Assembly: GCF_022129235.1 (NCBI RefSeq)
Contig: NZ_JADQAI010000004.1
Location: 62,001 to 126,000, forward strand
Origin: Psychrobacter sp. Ps6
Lineage (GTDB): Bacteria > Pseudomonadota > Gammaproteobacteria > Pseudomonadales > Moraxellaceae
Length of the DNA stretch: 64,000 nt
Direction of reading: 5' to 3'
Below are positions 27,214 through 36,861 of the stretch, one piece after another. How positions within the stretch are numbered: the stretch's first letter is position 1; every line of letters starts with the position of its first letter. A program made the position numbers and the translations under genes. The notes under the pieces were generated by a model, which saw only the letters and a program-made list of their open reading frames with translations, did no database searches and was not told the origin of the DNA.

Positions 27214-28383
27214 TTAATGATTATGTCCAATATGACTGTTGCCAGTAGATGATTGCCCTGCAATATCGCAAACAAGAGCCTCACTATGTGAGCTGTTTTG
27301 TGGATGTGACAAGCTTTCTACTTGAATAGTCGCATGATGAATACCGAGCGCTGATAGGCTTTGTTCAAGATTGGCAATGAGGCTGCTCGACTCATGAATA
27401 CTCATTTCTCCATCTACCACCACATGGCAAGATAGCGCGTTCAAGCCGCTAGTAATGCTCCAAACGTGTAGGTCATGGACTTTTTGTACTTGAGGGTGTG
27501 CGAGTAATTTTTGCTCAATGTTGACTAGCGATATGTTGGCAGGGGTGCCTTCCATTAATATATGCACAGAATCACGTACGACACGGTATCCACTGACTAA
27601 TATAAGAATGGCGACAATCACGGATGCCATGGCATCTGCCCATACCCAACCAAATCCCATCATCAACAGCGCAGCGATAATAGCAGCAACAGAGCCCAGC
27701 AGATCGCTCAGTACGTGCAAATAAGCACTTTGCATATTGAGATTGACAGGTTCTTTGTTATCGGGTGTTTTTGTTAATGCGACATCGTTACTACCATGAT
27801 TGTGCCCGTGTGACTCCCCACCTTGACTGCCTCGGTGCATGAGCCATGCAACTAAGATATTGACCAGCATACCGACAGTGGCAACGATTAGCATACCTTG
27901 GGTTGCGATTTCTGGTGGAGAGTTAAAGCGTTTGATCGCTTCATAAAAAATCATCAAGGCAATGATAACGAGCGTGGCGCCATTGAGGGTCGCGACCAGT
28001 ATTTCAAAACGCTTATAGCCAAACGTTTTTTGATGCGTGGCTGCTTTTTCGCCAATTTTGAATGCCATTAGGGTGGCGCCAAGCGCGATGGCATCGCTTA
28101 ACATATGCCCTGCATCGGATAGTAATGCCAAGCTACCAGTGAGCCAGCCGCCGATAGCTTCAATAAACATATAACCGGTGATAATAATAAAGCTAAAGAG
28201 CAAGGTGCGCTGGTAACCCTTGGTGTCTCGTGATGCTGTCTGCTGTTCTAAATGATCATCATGGTCGTGACTGTCCTCGTGATTATGAGTATCGTTACGG
28301 TCATAATCGTTACTTGAGTGCTCATGGCTATCATTTTGATGACGATGATTGTGCTCTTCAGGGTTTGGATTATTCTGATTCAT
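27214..28383 (-). CDS. Cation diffusion facilitator (CzcD/ZitB-type zinc exporter)
   Basis: CDF-family divalent metal/proton antiporter of about 389 aa. The N-terminus is very His/Asp-rich (about 15 His in the first 45 residues), followed by six membrane helices with the zinc-site motif SLALLSDAGHMLSDAIAL in TM2 and WADAMASVIVAILI in TM5, a His-rich loop (SHGHNHG), and a cytoplasmic domain with VHDLHVWSITSGLNALSCHV. This is the typical Zn/Co/Cd efflux type. ATG 28383 preferred, with an in-frame TTG four codons upstream. No metal regulator is adjacent. Confidence 0.92.
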   Translation of the reverse strand: MNQNNPNPEEHNHRHQNDSHEHSSNDYDRNDTHNHEDSHDHDDHLEQQTASRDTKGYQRTLLFSFIIITGYMFIEAIGGWLTGSLALLSDAGHMLSDAIALGATLMAFKIGEKAATHQKTFGYKRFEILVATLNGATLVIIALMIFYEAIKRFNSPPEIATQGMLIVATVGMLVNILVAWLMHRGSQGGESHGHNHGSNDVALTKTPDNKEPVNLNMQSAYLHVLSDLLGSVAAIIAALLMMGFGWVWADAMASVIVAILILVSGYRVVRDSVHILMEGTPANISLVNIEQKLLAHPQVQKVHDLHVWSITSGLNALSCHVVVDGEMSIHESSSLIANLEQSLSALGIHHATIQVESLSHPQNSSHSEALVCDIAGQSSTGNSHIGHNH

Positions 28384-28609
28384 AACAACACTCAAGTCAG
28401 CGAATAGCTAGGTTAAGTAAACAGTATCGATTGTAGATCGAGTAGACGTGAGATTTTGATCACATACCATTTAATGAGGGTTATAAATTTAACATAGCCA
28501 AGTATCAGAAGCTGTAACGACGAAGTAAAAATAACCAGAATGCAAAAATCATAAATATTACAAAAATTACAATGCCATGCGAAACACCTACGAATGATAA
28601 ATGCCGGTT

Positions 28610-30898
28610 TTACCAACCAATGGGGTCAATGTCTAAGGTAAGCTTGAGATATTTAGCACTTGGTAAGGCAAGTACGGGCTGCCACCATTGATGCAATACA
28701 TGGTGCAGTTGCTGCCGGTTTTTGGCTAAGAGCAGCAGCTGTGCATGATAGCGGCTATTTTTTTTACTCATCGGAGCGTCAATCGGGCCGAGGACAGCCA
28801 AATTATGGGCGCTTGGCAGATGAGAAATGGCGTCTTTGAGCGCTTGAGTGGTGGCTGCCAGCGTCTTGCCCTCACAGCGTATGAGTGCGGCATGACTGTG
28901 AGGCGGTAAGCCCATCATTTTACGTTCTTGCAATAGCTCACGGGCAAATGACAAGTAGCCATCTTTGACCAGTTTTAACAGTAGCTCGTTGTCAGGCTGT
29001 AGAGTTTGGATCAATACGCGACCAGATTTGTCGCCTCGACCAGCACGGCCTGCTACCTGAATCATGAGCTGTGCCGTATGCTCTGGTGAGCGAAAATCTG
29101 CTGATAAAAATCCGCGATCAGCATTAGGCAAGCAGACCAGCGTCACATTAGGAAAATGATGACCTTTAGCGACCATTTGTGTGCCGACTAATATAGCAGG
29201 ATTGCCTTGGTGAATTTGCTGATAAATGTTCTCCCAGCTGTCTTTACGCCTTGTGGTATCACGGTCAATTTGAATAATCGGATAGAGCTCTTTACTGGTT
29301 TGGGGGTTGGCAAAGATCGCATGCAGGTTTTCACTGAGTCTGGTAGTACCCATGCCTTTGGCATCTAGGTTTTGACTGCCACAATCAGGGCATACTGTAG
29401 GAATATAAGCTTGCCAATCGCAATGATGGCACTTTAAATAAGAGCTACTTGAATAGCCGCTGCGCTGCGCTTGACTATTATAGTGAACGGTCAAATGAGC
29501 GTCACAGCGGGGACAATCTGCCTGCCAACCGCAAGCCTCGCACAATAAAACAGGGGCATAGCCACGACGATTCAAAAATATCAATACCTGATCACCGGCT
29601 TCTAGCGTTTGCTTGATTGCCCCAATCATGGAGTCTGTCAGCCCCGTGTCATAGCGAGCGCCATCATCCTGCGCTTGCTGGTGAGTGCTTTGCAGGCGCG
29701 CATCAATCAGTTGCATGGTTGCAGGCTTGGCATTGCCGGGACGAGTCAATAGTTGACACTCTACCAGTTTGCCATCTTCGACCAGTTTAAGATGCTCAAG
29801 AGAAGGCGTTGCCGTACCTAATATGACTGGAATGTTGTGCTGTAGGCCGCGATAGAGTGCGACATCAGCCGCATGATAACGCAGTGTGTCTTGCTGTTTA
29901 TACGAGCCATCATGCGCCTCGTCAACGACGATCAATCCCAATGCTGCAAATGGATAGAGCACTGCTGAGCGCGTACCGATGATAATTTGTGCATGACCGG
30001 TGCGGCAGTCTTGCCAGCCTTGCAAGCGATGGGTATCAGTCAAGCCTGAATGCAACAAAACAATATGAGCGGCAAATCGACTGGCAAAGCGTGCACGTGT
30101 CTGCGGTGTGAGACCAATCTCAGGTACCAAAATAAGTACTTGCTTGCCTGCTTCTAGTACCGCCTGCATCGCTTGTAGGTAGACTTCAGTTTTGCCGCTA
30201 CCAGTAATACCATTTAATAAAAAGCCAGTATAGATTTCAGACTCATGTGCAGCAACGATGGCATCAACGGCAAGTTGTTGCTCATCATTGAGATTAAGTG
30301 GCATTTTTGCCAATTTCATGGGAGAAGGGGATTGCTTGGTTTGGATATAGCGCTCAATTAGACCTTTGTCTTCGAGCGTTTTTAAAAATGCTCGCTGCAT
30401 ACCTTCTAGTAGCAAAACATCTTCGCTAGCACCGCGCTCACCATGTAGCTTTAACATGTCAAACTGCTGTTTTTGCTTCTTTGCATTGGCACGAAAATCA
30501 TCATCAGTGATATGTGGCAATATTCGCCAATGAGTAATTAGCAGATCTAGTGGCTTGCCTTGGCGGACAAGGCTTGGCAGGATGACGGCTAAGACATCGC
30601 CGAGCGGATAATGATAATAGCGCGCCAGCCAATAGGCCAGCTTGAGCATGCTGGGATCCAAAATAGGGTCAGCATCCAAACACTTATTAATCGGTTTGAT
30701 TTTATTGACGGGTACACTGCTCTCATCTTCAGAAACATGAGCAATCACGATACCAATTAAGGTTTGACGACCAAATGAAACCTCAACGCGGCTTCCAATT
30801 GGCGGCATAAGACGGTCTGGCGAAGCAAGCATATCCGCCGGTAAGCTATAGTCAAACACTCGATAAAGGGGTACGGGCAGCGCAACTTGTACCAACAT
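28610..30898 (-). CDS. priA: Primosomal replication protein N' (PriA helicase)
   Basis: Restarts stalled forks by binding D-loops and loading DnaB. The 762 aa protein has the 3'-binding N-terminal domain (VALPVPLYRVFDYSLP), Walker A LLNGITGSGKTEVYL, DEAH as LIVVDEAHDGSYKQQ, the zinc-binding Cys clusters (CEACGWQADCPRC, CHHCDW, VCPDCGS) and the helicase motifs ILVGTQMVAKGHHFPNVTLV and QVAGRAGRG. Downstream in the same direction as ridA/spoT/rpoZ/gmk. A 13-bp palindrome lies in the ridA-priA gap. Confidence 0.97.
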   Translation of the reverse strand: MLVQVALPVPLYRVFDYSLPADMLASPDRLMPPIGSRVEVSFGRQTLIGIVIAHVSEDESSVPVNKIKPINKCLDADPILDPSMLKLAYWLARYYHYPLGDVLAVILPSLVRQGKPLDLLITHWRILPHITDDDFRANAKKQKQQFDMLKLHGERGASEDVLLLEGMQRAFLKTLEDKGLIERYIQTKQSPSPMKLAKMPLNLNDEQQLAVDAIVAAHESEIYTGFLLNGITGSGKTEVYLQAMQAVLEAGKQVLILVPEIGLTPQTRARFASRFAAHIVLLHSGLTDTHRLQGWQDCRTGHAQIIIGTRSAVLYPFAALGLIVVDEAHDGSYKQQDTLRYHAADVALYRGLQHNIPVILGTATPSLEHLKLVEDGKLVECQLLTRPGNAKPATMQLIDARLQSTHQQAQDDGARYDTGLTDSMIGAIKQTLEAGDQVLIFLNRRGYAPVLLCEACGWQADCPRCDAHLTVHYNSQAQRSGYSSSSYLKCHHCDWQAYIPTVCPDCGSQNLDAKGMGTTRLSENLHAIFANPQTSKELYPIIQIDRDTTRRKDSWENIYQQIHQGNPAILVGTQMVAKGHHFPNVTLVCLPNADRGFLSADFRSPEHTAQLMIQVAGRAGRGDKSGRVLIQTLQPDNELLLKLVKDGYLSFARELLQERKMMGLPPHSHAALIRCEGKTLAATTQALKDAISHLPSAHNLAVLGPIDAPMSKKNSRYHAQLLLLAKNRQQLHHVLHQWWQPVLALPSAKYLKLTLDIDPIGW

Positions 30899-30962
30899 AA
30901 ACGGCTTCGCAGTCTTATCAGATTAATATGGATGTGAAATAGAGAAAAAGAGGCAGAGACCA

Positions 30963-30989
30963 ATAAGCTTAGCATGATGCTAAGCTTAT
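30963..30989. repeat. Perfect 13-bp palindrome between ridA and priA
   Basis: ATAAGCTTAGCAT and its exact reverse complement ATGCTAAGCTTAT are separated by one base. No T run follows on either strand, so it is not a standard terminator. It lies 64 bases upstream of the priA start. Confidence 0.6.
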
Positions 30990-31054
30990 GATGGATTGAC
31001 TGTTATAGGATTATCTAAATAATAGAACTATATAAACAAAAATTGCTATCAGTT

Positions 31055-31435
31055 TTAGTCAATATATAAGATAGATTCGATTTCGACCACGCCACCTTTA
31101 GGTAGGGCTGCGACTTGTACGGCAGCACGAGCAGGATATGGCTCGCTTAAGTTCGCCACAAATACTTCGTTTAAAACCGCAAAGTCACTTAAATCAGTCA
31201 AAGATACATTAAATTTAACCACGTCATTGATACTGCCACCAGCCGCTTCACAGATCGCTTTAATGTTTTCGAACACTTGCTCAGCCTGCGCTTTAAAACC
31301 TTCTCTTAATTCCATGGTTTCAGGGTCAAAACCAAGCTGACCTGAAATATAAACGGTGTTGCCAACTTTCACGGCTTGTGAGTAAGTGCCTACAGCTGCG
31401 GGAGCTTTATCCGTTTGGATCGTTTGACGAGTCAT
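31055..31435 (-). CDS. ridA: RidA family enamine/imine deaminase
   Basis: Hydrolyses reactive enamine/imine intermediates such as 2-aminoacrylate. The 126 aa have the family pattern: YSQAVKVGNTVYISGQLGFDPETM, NIKAICEAAGGSINDVVKFNV, and the conserved PARAAVQVAALPKGGVVEIE with the ligand-binding Arg. It lies 144 bases downstream of spoT in the same orientation, an arrangement common in gammaproteobacteria, where this gene follows spoT. Confidence 0.93.
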   Translation of the reverse strand: MTRQTIQTDKAPAAVGTYSQAVKVGNTVYISGQLGFDPETMELREGFKAQAEQVFENIKAICEAAGGSINDVVKFNVSLTDLSDFAVLNEVFVANLSEPYPARAAVQVAALPKGGVVEIESILYID

Positions 31436-31579
31436 ATTGTGTCCTTTTCGTATTTTATTGGGTGGTCTGTTGCACGCTAATCAGCAACAGTACCTATTAT
31501 TGTTTTAGAGATTATCAAAATCTCAGCGTGATGCGTTCAAATCTGACTAGACAAAGAGCTTGCTAGACAGACAGGGTTA

Positions 31580-33778
31580 TTATAATTGATATAGCCGTAT
31601 GATGTTAGGGAAGCCGAGTAATGAGCGCAGCTCACGAATGCCTTGAGCCAAGTGATTGCGACTGCGCACGATGATGTGGATGATAGTATCACTATTACGC
31701 ACGTCAACGGTCTCAACACCCATATGCAGCTGGCGCAGATGATAAATCACTTCACTGATTTGCTCATCGCTAAGCGCAATAGACAGCTTTAAGTAAGCAG
31801 GAAAACGAATTTTGCCGCTATTTTTTATATCATGCTCGTCTGTTTCACCTTGTTTTACAGCATTGTCACTACGCCAACGCAGTTGAATCACCTGATAGGG
31901 ATTGTCCTTACGAATGTCGTCAAGCGAAAAGCATTTGTGTCGATGAACGACCAAGCCGTGCCGAGATAAGTGCCCAACGATAGGATCACCATAGATTGGA
32001 TGACAGCAGTTAGCAAAATCAAGCTCAACCCCAGAGGCATTGGCGATCAGCTGCTGTGGCTGTGTCATGTCTTCGTTGTGTGCTTTGGCTTGCACGTCAC
32101 TGACTTCATCGTTAAACAAACGAGTGACTACAAGCTGTGGCAGTAGTGTACCTGAGCTTATTTGTTCGAATAGGGCGTTTTTTTCAGTCACACCGCGCCA
32201 TTCAGTCAGATCTTTCCAATCATCTTCTGTTAGGTCATCGAGCGTTTTTTGATAGGTTTTGAGGGCACGATCTAACGCTTGACGGCCATGATGCTGCTTG
32301 TCAGCGGTAGATAAGTCTTTGAACCAACGTAATATCTCTTCACGCGCTTTGTTGGTCACCACAAATCCTAACCATTCTGCTTTTGGTTCTGAGTGACTGT
32401 TTATCTCAATTTCAACGGACTGTCCGTTTTTTACCACGGTACCGAGTTTTGCTGCTTTATCATCGATATTGGCACCGACAGCGACGTTACCGACCATAGG
32501 CCCGACTGCGTAAGCAAAGTCTAGCGCGGTTGCCCCTTGTGGTAGCTCATAAGCACGACCTTGCGGGCTATAACAAATAATCTTACTCGAATGCAAATAA
32601 TCCATTAGCTCATTAATAGTCGAGACCGCTGCCGAAAAGTTAGGACTGTTTTCATTTAAGTTGTCTTCATCGACCAAGTCTTTCATGTTACGCAGTGACG
32701 CTTGAATAACCGATTGACTCACATCAGAAGCATGCTCTGCACCGATAACACCGAGCCTTGCAGCACTTTGCATTTGCTTGGTCAAGATCGTCACTTTTAC
32801 GACATCGTTGTCGCGCTCGTAAATGAGCGTGAGTGATTGATTGCCACCTGGTAACGGCCTGCGAATGTTATCCGCAATATGCGTATCATCAATTTGATAC
32901 TTTTTAATAAGGTAATACGCCAACTTATCACAAGCTTCGATATTGTCGAGGACAATCTCAAATGCATAGTGACGTAGCAGCGTGTTGATTTCTCCGCGAT
33001 TGCGGAAAAACTGACGGTAAATAACCACGCGGTTGTCTAATACTTTGACCAGTCCGTTGAGCCCCAAGTTATTGAGCACGATACTCAGATAACGATGAAT
33101 GGCTTCTCTTTGGAAATTACGCCCAAGTCCATGCTGTAGCAGCTTGTCAGATATCTTGTTGTACATGTCAGAATCAAGGTTACGATAACACAGCACCTCA
33201 ATATAATCAGCGATATCATTAAGACCCATCAAGCGTGCAAATGGCACATAAAAATCTAACGTTTCTTGTGCTGTCGTACGTTGTTTTTCAGGGCGCACGG
33301 CATCAAGCGTGGACATATTATGCAGACGGTCAGCAAGCTTAATGATCAGTACACGTGGATCTGCGAGTGTGGCTGTTAAAATTTTGTGAAAGGTCGCTGC
33401 TTTGTTTTGTTGTTTATTATGAGATGACGATTTTAGCTTCGTCACACCATCGACCAGCCTAGCCACTATCTTGCCATAGCGCTGCTCGAGCTGCTCGTCA
33501 CTCACGTCGGTGTCTTCGACCGTGTCATGCAAAATCGCTGCAATAATCGTATCTCGATCTAAGCGAAAGCCAGCCAGTATCTCAGCCACTGCGATAGGGT
33601 GAGTGATATAAGGTTCCCCTGATTTACGCTTGTCTTTAATGTGCGCAATATCACCGAACTCACAGGCATCAACAATGTCACGGCGCTCAGCAGCAGTGAG
33701 ATAACCGACTGAACGCAGCAAGTTATATTGAGCGTCATCGACGAGATGATGACTGAGTTTGGGTAGGGTTTGACTCAT
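31580..33778 (-). CDS. spoT: SpoT-type (p)ppGpp hydrolase with degenerate synthetase domain
   Basis: 732 aa Rel/Spo homologue. The hydrolase half is intact: PYITHP (H60), ILHDTVEDTD (HD at 84-85, ED at 88-89) and the later KLADRLHNMSTLDA. The region that should be the synthetase lacks the expected DYI-PK-NGYQSLHT and EVQIRT motifs. It reads IRRPLPGGNQSLTLIYER and VKVTILTKQM instead, so the catalytic Glu is missing. TGS (AYELPQGATALDFAYAVG) and ACT domains follow. It is therefore predicted to be hydrolase-only, as shown for Acinetobacter SpoT. It sits in the gmk-rpoZ-spoT-ridA order. Confidence 0.93.
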   Translation of the reverse strand: MSQTLPKLSHHLVDDAQYNLLRSVGYLTAAERRDIVDACEFGDIAHIKDKRKSGEPYITHPIAVAEILAGFRLDRDTIIAAILHDTVEDTDVSDEQLEQRYGKIVARLVDGVTKLKSSSHNKQQNKAATFHKILTATLADPRVLIIKLADRLHNMSTLDAVRPEKQRTTAQETLDFYVPFARLMGLNDIADYIEVLCYRNLDSDMYNKISDKLLQHGLGRNFQREAIHRYLSIVLNNLGLNGLVKVLDNRVVIYRQFFRNRGEINTLLRHYAFEIVLDNIEACDKLAYYLIKKYQIDDTHIADNIRRPLPGGNQSLTLIYERDNDVVKVTILTKQMQSAARLGVIGAEHASDVSQSVIQASLRNMKDLVDEDNLNENSPNFSAAVSTINELMDYLHSSKIICYSPQGRAYELPQGATALDFAYAVGPMVGNVAVGANIDDKAAKLGTVVKNGQSVEIEINSHSEPKAEWLGFVVTNKAREEILRWFKDLSTADKQHHGRQALDRALKTYQKTLDDLTEDDWKDLTEWRGVTEKNALFEQISSGTLLPQLVVTRLFNDEVSDVQAKAHNEDMTQPQQLIANASGVELDFANCCHPIYGDPIVGHLSRHGLVVHRHKCFSLDDIRKDNPYQVIQLRWRSDNAVKQGETDEHDIKNSGKIRFPAYLKLSIALSDEQISEVIYHLRQLHMGVETVDVRNSDTIIHIIVRSRNHLAQGIRELRSLLGFPNIIRLYQL

Positions 33779-34133
33779 AAATGACGATCCTATTTTCCAT
33801 GACTGACTGACTTGATCCTGGATCGAAGTAAGCAGTGAATGGTGACTGAATATTGACCAACCATACGTAATTTAAGTAGGGATAGGCCATCCTCTAATTA
33901 ATCGCAAATCGCATTCAATGTCAACTGATAAGCGAGTAGGCGATGAAAAAATTTGACTCAGTGGGCTATTTTGATAGATAAATGGCTATCAAAACAGCAA
34001 ATACAATACAGTTACAACCAAAAAACCACAGCCTATGCTGTGGTCTTTGTTATCAATAAAGGTCATGTTTATCTTATAAAGCCATTATCAGCTTCAAAGA
34101 CTTGATAAAACAAACCTTATCAAGAATAGCTTT
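33779..34133. other. Intergenic region between rpoZ and spoT
   Basis: 355 bases containing a strong minus-strand terminator for rpoZ (34019-34045). The remaining 240 bases upstream of spoT presumably hold its own promoter. No ORF or other structure seen. Confidence 0.6.
34019..34045 (-). terminator. Intrinsic terminator after rpoZ
   Basis: ACCACAGC and GCTGTGGT pair over a four-base loop. On the minus strand the stem runs into TTTTT. This uncouples spoT from gmk-rpoZ. Confidence 0.85.
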
Positions 34134-34394
34134 TTAGAAGCTATGATCGCCTGATAATGCCAAATCAAGTGAGCTTGTTGCAAAGTTATGCTCTGGTTGA
34201 TTTAGAATGTCGCGGGTGATTTTGCCAGCGGCAATTTCACGTAACGCCAATACTGTAGGCTTGTCGTTATCGACATCAACCAACGGCTCGGCAATACCTT
34301 TGGCCAATTGACGGGCGCGTTTGCTTGCGACCAAAATTAGCTCAAAGCGATTATCAACATTATCCAAACAATCTTCAATCGTCACTCGTGCCAT
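34134..34394 (-). CDS. rpoZ: RNA polymerase omega subunit
   Basis: 86 aa protein that stabilises the beta-prime subunit. [32 protein letters not shown] and [13 protein letters not shown] are the diagnostic omega motifs. It lies 174 bases downstream of gmk and upstream of spoT, the standard gammaproteobacterial order. In other bacteria omega helps form a ppGpp site on RNA polymerase, consistent with its spoT neighbour. Confidence 0.96.
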   Translation of the reverse strand: MARVTIEDCLDNVDNRFELILVASKRARQLAKGIAEPLVDVDNDKPTVLALREIAAGKITRDILNQPEHNFATSSLDLALSGDHSF

Positions 34395-34568
34395 AAATAG
34401 CTACCTCGGTTGTTTTTATTAGCCACGGACCTTGCCCGCCACTCAATAAAAATAATATCAAATACATAAAGGGGGATAACTAAATATTATAGCATTTTTT
34501 GCCAAGTCGCGTAGTTGCTTTTTATATCTACTTATTAGATAAGCAACTGACGAGCATTGTAGCCTAGT

Positions 34569-35195
34569 TTACTCTTCTACTTGCTTATTTAGCAAGTTGC
34601 TAATCGTGCGATGATAACGTTGTTGCTGACGGCTAAGGGTTTGTCTATCCGCCACAATAATCGCTTTTAGCTCAGCTAAGGCTACGTCAAAATTATCATT
34701 GATCACCACATAGTCAGCATTCACGTATTGTGCCATTTCGGTGACCGCGCCAGCTAGACGGCGCTCTATCACCTCTACAGAATCCTGCGCACGGGTTGAG
34801 AGACGTTGGCGCAATGTAGCAATACTAGGTGGTAGAATGAAAATCATAATGGCATCGGCAAAGATATTTCTGATTTGCGTCGCCCCTTGCCAGTCAATCT
34901 CCAAAATAACATCAATACCCGCCGCTAGCTGGGTACGTACACTTTCCTCTGACGTGCCATAGTAGTTGCCAAATACTTCTGCATGCTCTAAAAATAGACC
35001 CGCATTGATACCATTGGTAAAACTCTCGGTATCTATAAAATGATAGTGCTGACCATCAATCTCGCCTGGGCGTGGGGTGCGAGTCGTATGTGAGACACTG
35101 ACCGTTAAGTCGTTGGTCGTAGCAAGCAGTTGCTTAACCAGTGAGGTCTTGCCTGTACCTGAGGCGGCAGTAACAATAAATAATGAACCTGTCAT
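34569..35195 (-). CDS. gmk: Guanylate kinase
   Basis: Phosphorylates GMP to GDP. The 208 aa contain the P-loop [19 protein letters not shown], the GMP-binding [18 protein letters not shown], and [11 protein letters not shown]. The C-terminal lid/CORE region with [22 protein letters not shown] is complete. It heads the minus-strand gmk-rpoZ group and is divergent from ispH. Confidence 0.96.
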   Translation of the reverse strand: MTGSLFIVTAASGTGKTSLVKQLLATTNDLTVSVSHTTRTPRPGEIDGQHYHFIDTESFTNGINAGLFLEHAEVFGNYYGTSEESVRTQLAAGIDVILEIDWQGATQIRNIFADAIMIFILPPSIATLRQRLSTRAQDSVEVIERRLAGAVTEMAQYVNADYVVINDNFDVALAELKAIIVADRQTLSRQQQRYHRTISNLLNKQVEE

Positions 35196-35548
35196 ACAAT
35201 TTATCCTAAGAGAATATGTGCTAGTAAAATGCGTCTTAGTAATAGACTAAAAAACGATTCAGTCAATGGTAGAGACTGGAAAAAAGAAAAAATGCCATCA
35301 TGTATGGCGATAGAAATCATAATAGTTGCGTCATTATAAACTGCTTTTATGTGAGATAAAGCGGGTTTTGCAATATGTAGTTAGCATGTTGATGTTTGCA
35401 CCTGACATATTGCAATGAGCGCACTGCTATTTTTGAGGGCAATAAAATTAAATTATGCTAAAGTAGAGCATTGATTTTGCCCCAACTTTTGAATCAAAGC
35501 TTTTATACATAAGCTTTAGATATAAATTATCCGACGATAGGCCTTTTT
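35196..35548. other. Divergent gmk / ispH intergenic region
   Basis: 353 bases with the promoters of gmk and ispH and a perfect 11-bp inverted repeat at 35368-35415 (separate entry). No ORF seen. Confidence 0.6.
35368..35415. repeat. 11-bp inverted repeat in the gmk-ispH promoter region
   Basis: TTGCAATATGT at 35368-35378 and its exact reverse complement ACATATTGCAA at 35405-35415, 26 bases apart. Could be paired operator half-sites or a long-loop hairpin. No T run. Confidence 0.5.
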
Positions 35549-36505
35549 ATGCAAATTTATCTTGCTAATCCCCGTGGATTTTGTGCTGGTGTGGACCGTG
35601 CGATTGCGATTGTGAATGAAGCACTAACACGTTTTGAGCCACCCATCTATGTCCGTCATGAAGTTGTACATAATAAATTTGTGGTGTCGGATTTGGCCAA
35701 TCGGGGCGCGGTGTTTGTTGAAGAGCTTCACGAAGTACCGGACGGGTCTGTGGTGATTTTCTCTGCTCACGGCGTCTCTAAAGCAGTCGAAGATGAGGCT
35801 GGTCGTCGTGATATTACTGTATTTGATGCCACTTGCCCTTTGGTCACTAAAGTACATATCGAAGTGGCAAAATTTGCACAAGACGGTATGGATGCGGTAT
35901 TGATAGGACATGCCGGACATCCGGAGGTCGAAGGCACTATGGGTCGATTTAATGCAAAAAACGGTGGGCAAATCCATTTAGTGGAAGATGAAGCTGATGT
36001 TGCTGCTCTAACTGTGGAAAATGCCGAACGCTTGGCATTCGTAACCCAAACGACCCTATCGATGGATGATACGGCTCGCGTTATTGATGCACTGCGTGAA
36101 AAGTTCCCTAGTATTCAAGGCCCTCGCAAAGATGACATTTGTTATGCCACCCAAAACCGCCAAGATGCGGTCAAAGATTTGGCCAGTCGCTGCGAAGTCG
36201 TTTTAGTTGTCGGCTCGCCAAACTCGTCAAACTCTAATCGTCTGCGCGAGCTAGCAGAGCGTATGAACTGCCGTGCGTATCTAATCGATAACGCTAGTGA
36301 GATGGATAAGCGTTGGTTGGATGGTGTGCAGAGTATCGGTGTGACTGCTGGTGCATCCGCGCCTGAAGTGCTGATCCAAGAAGTGTTACAACAGTTGCAG
36401 GACTGGGGTGGCGATCTGCCTAGTGAGCTATCTGGTATTGAAGAAAACGTAACGTTTAGTTTGCCAAAAGCCTTACGGATTCCTATCACCCAAGTTGGTA
36501 AGTAA
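35549..36505 (+). CDS. ispH: 4-hydroxy-3-methylbut-2-enyl diphosphate reductase IspH
   Basis: Iron-sulfur enzyme that makes IPP and DMAPP in the last step of the MEP pathway. The three cluster cysteines are in [22 protein letters not shown] and [10 protein letters not shown]. Substrate-site motifs [19 protein letters not shown] and [13 protein letters not shown] are present, and the length of 318 aa is normal. Good AGGCC-like sequence before the ATG is lacking, but the N-terminus [14 protein letters not shown] fits the family. Confidence 0.97.
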   Translation: MQIYLANPRGFCAGVDRAIAIVNEALTRFEPPIYVRHEVVHNKFVVSDLANRGAVFVEELHEVPDGSVVIFSAHGVSKAVEDEAGRRDITVFDATCPLVTKVHIEVAKFAQDGMDAVLIGHAGHPEVEGTMGRFNAKNGGQIHLVEDEADVAALTVENAERLAFVTQTTLSMDDTARVIDALREKFPSIQGPRKDDICYATQNRQDAVKDLASRCEVVLVVGSPNSSNSNRLRELAERMNCRAYLIDNASEMDKRWLDGVQSIGVTAGASAPEVLIQEVLQQLQDWGGDLPSELSGIEENVTFSLPKALRIPITQVGK

Positions 36506-36558
36506 TTAGGACACGCCATCGTATTTGTATGAATCGTCATTTATATGGATAAGCTCGC

Positions 36559-36807
36559 ATGAAAGAACCAAAAGCCAGATTTGTATTGGCAGAAGCCACG
36601 CTCGCTGAAGTGAATAAGCAACTGAAACTCAATATGCTCGTGATGGTGGCAGTGGTCTTTGTACTGTTTATGAATATCATGAAGTTTATGGCAGAAAAAA
36701 GCGTTCTTTATGCTGTACTCGCAGTCATAATGATTTGCTTACTGTTTTTCATACAAAAAGCTCGCGGTATTCTTATACTAAGAAAACAAGAGCTTACCCA
36801 TAAATAG
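36559..36807 (+). CDS. Small two-helix membrane protein
   Basis: 82 aa. A charged, helical N-terminus (KEPKARFVLAEATLAEVNK) is followed by two hydrophobic segments, about residues 27-45 (MLVMVAVVFVLFMNIMKFM) and 50-66, and a basic tail (LRKQELTHK). No family recognised. It lies 53 bases after ispH and 54 before the thioesterase, all on the plus strand, so the three may be co-transcribed. Confidence 0.6.
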   Translation: MKEPKARFVLAEATLAEVNKQLKLNMLVMVAVVFVLFMNIMKFMAEKSVLYAVLAVIMICLLFFIQKARGILILRKQELTHK

Positions 36808-36861
36808 ACAGTACAAGCATAAATAAAAAATATAGGTGAAAGTGCCAAATATAGGATAGCT

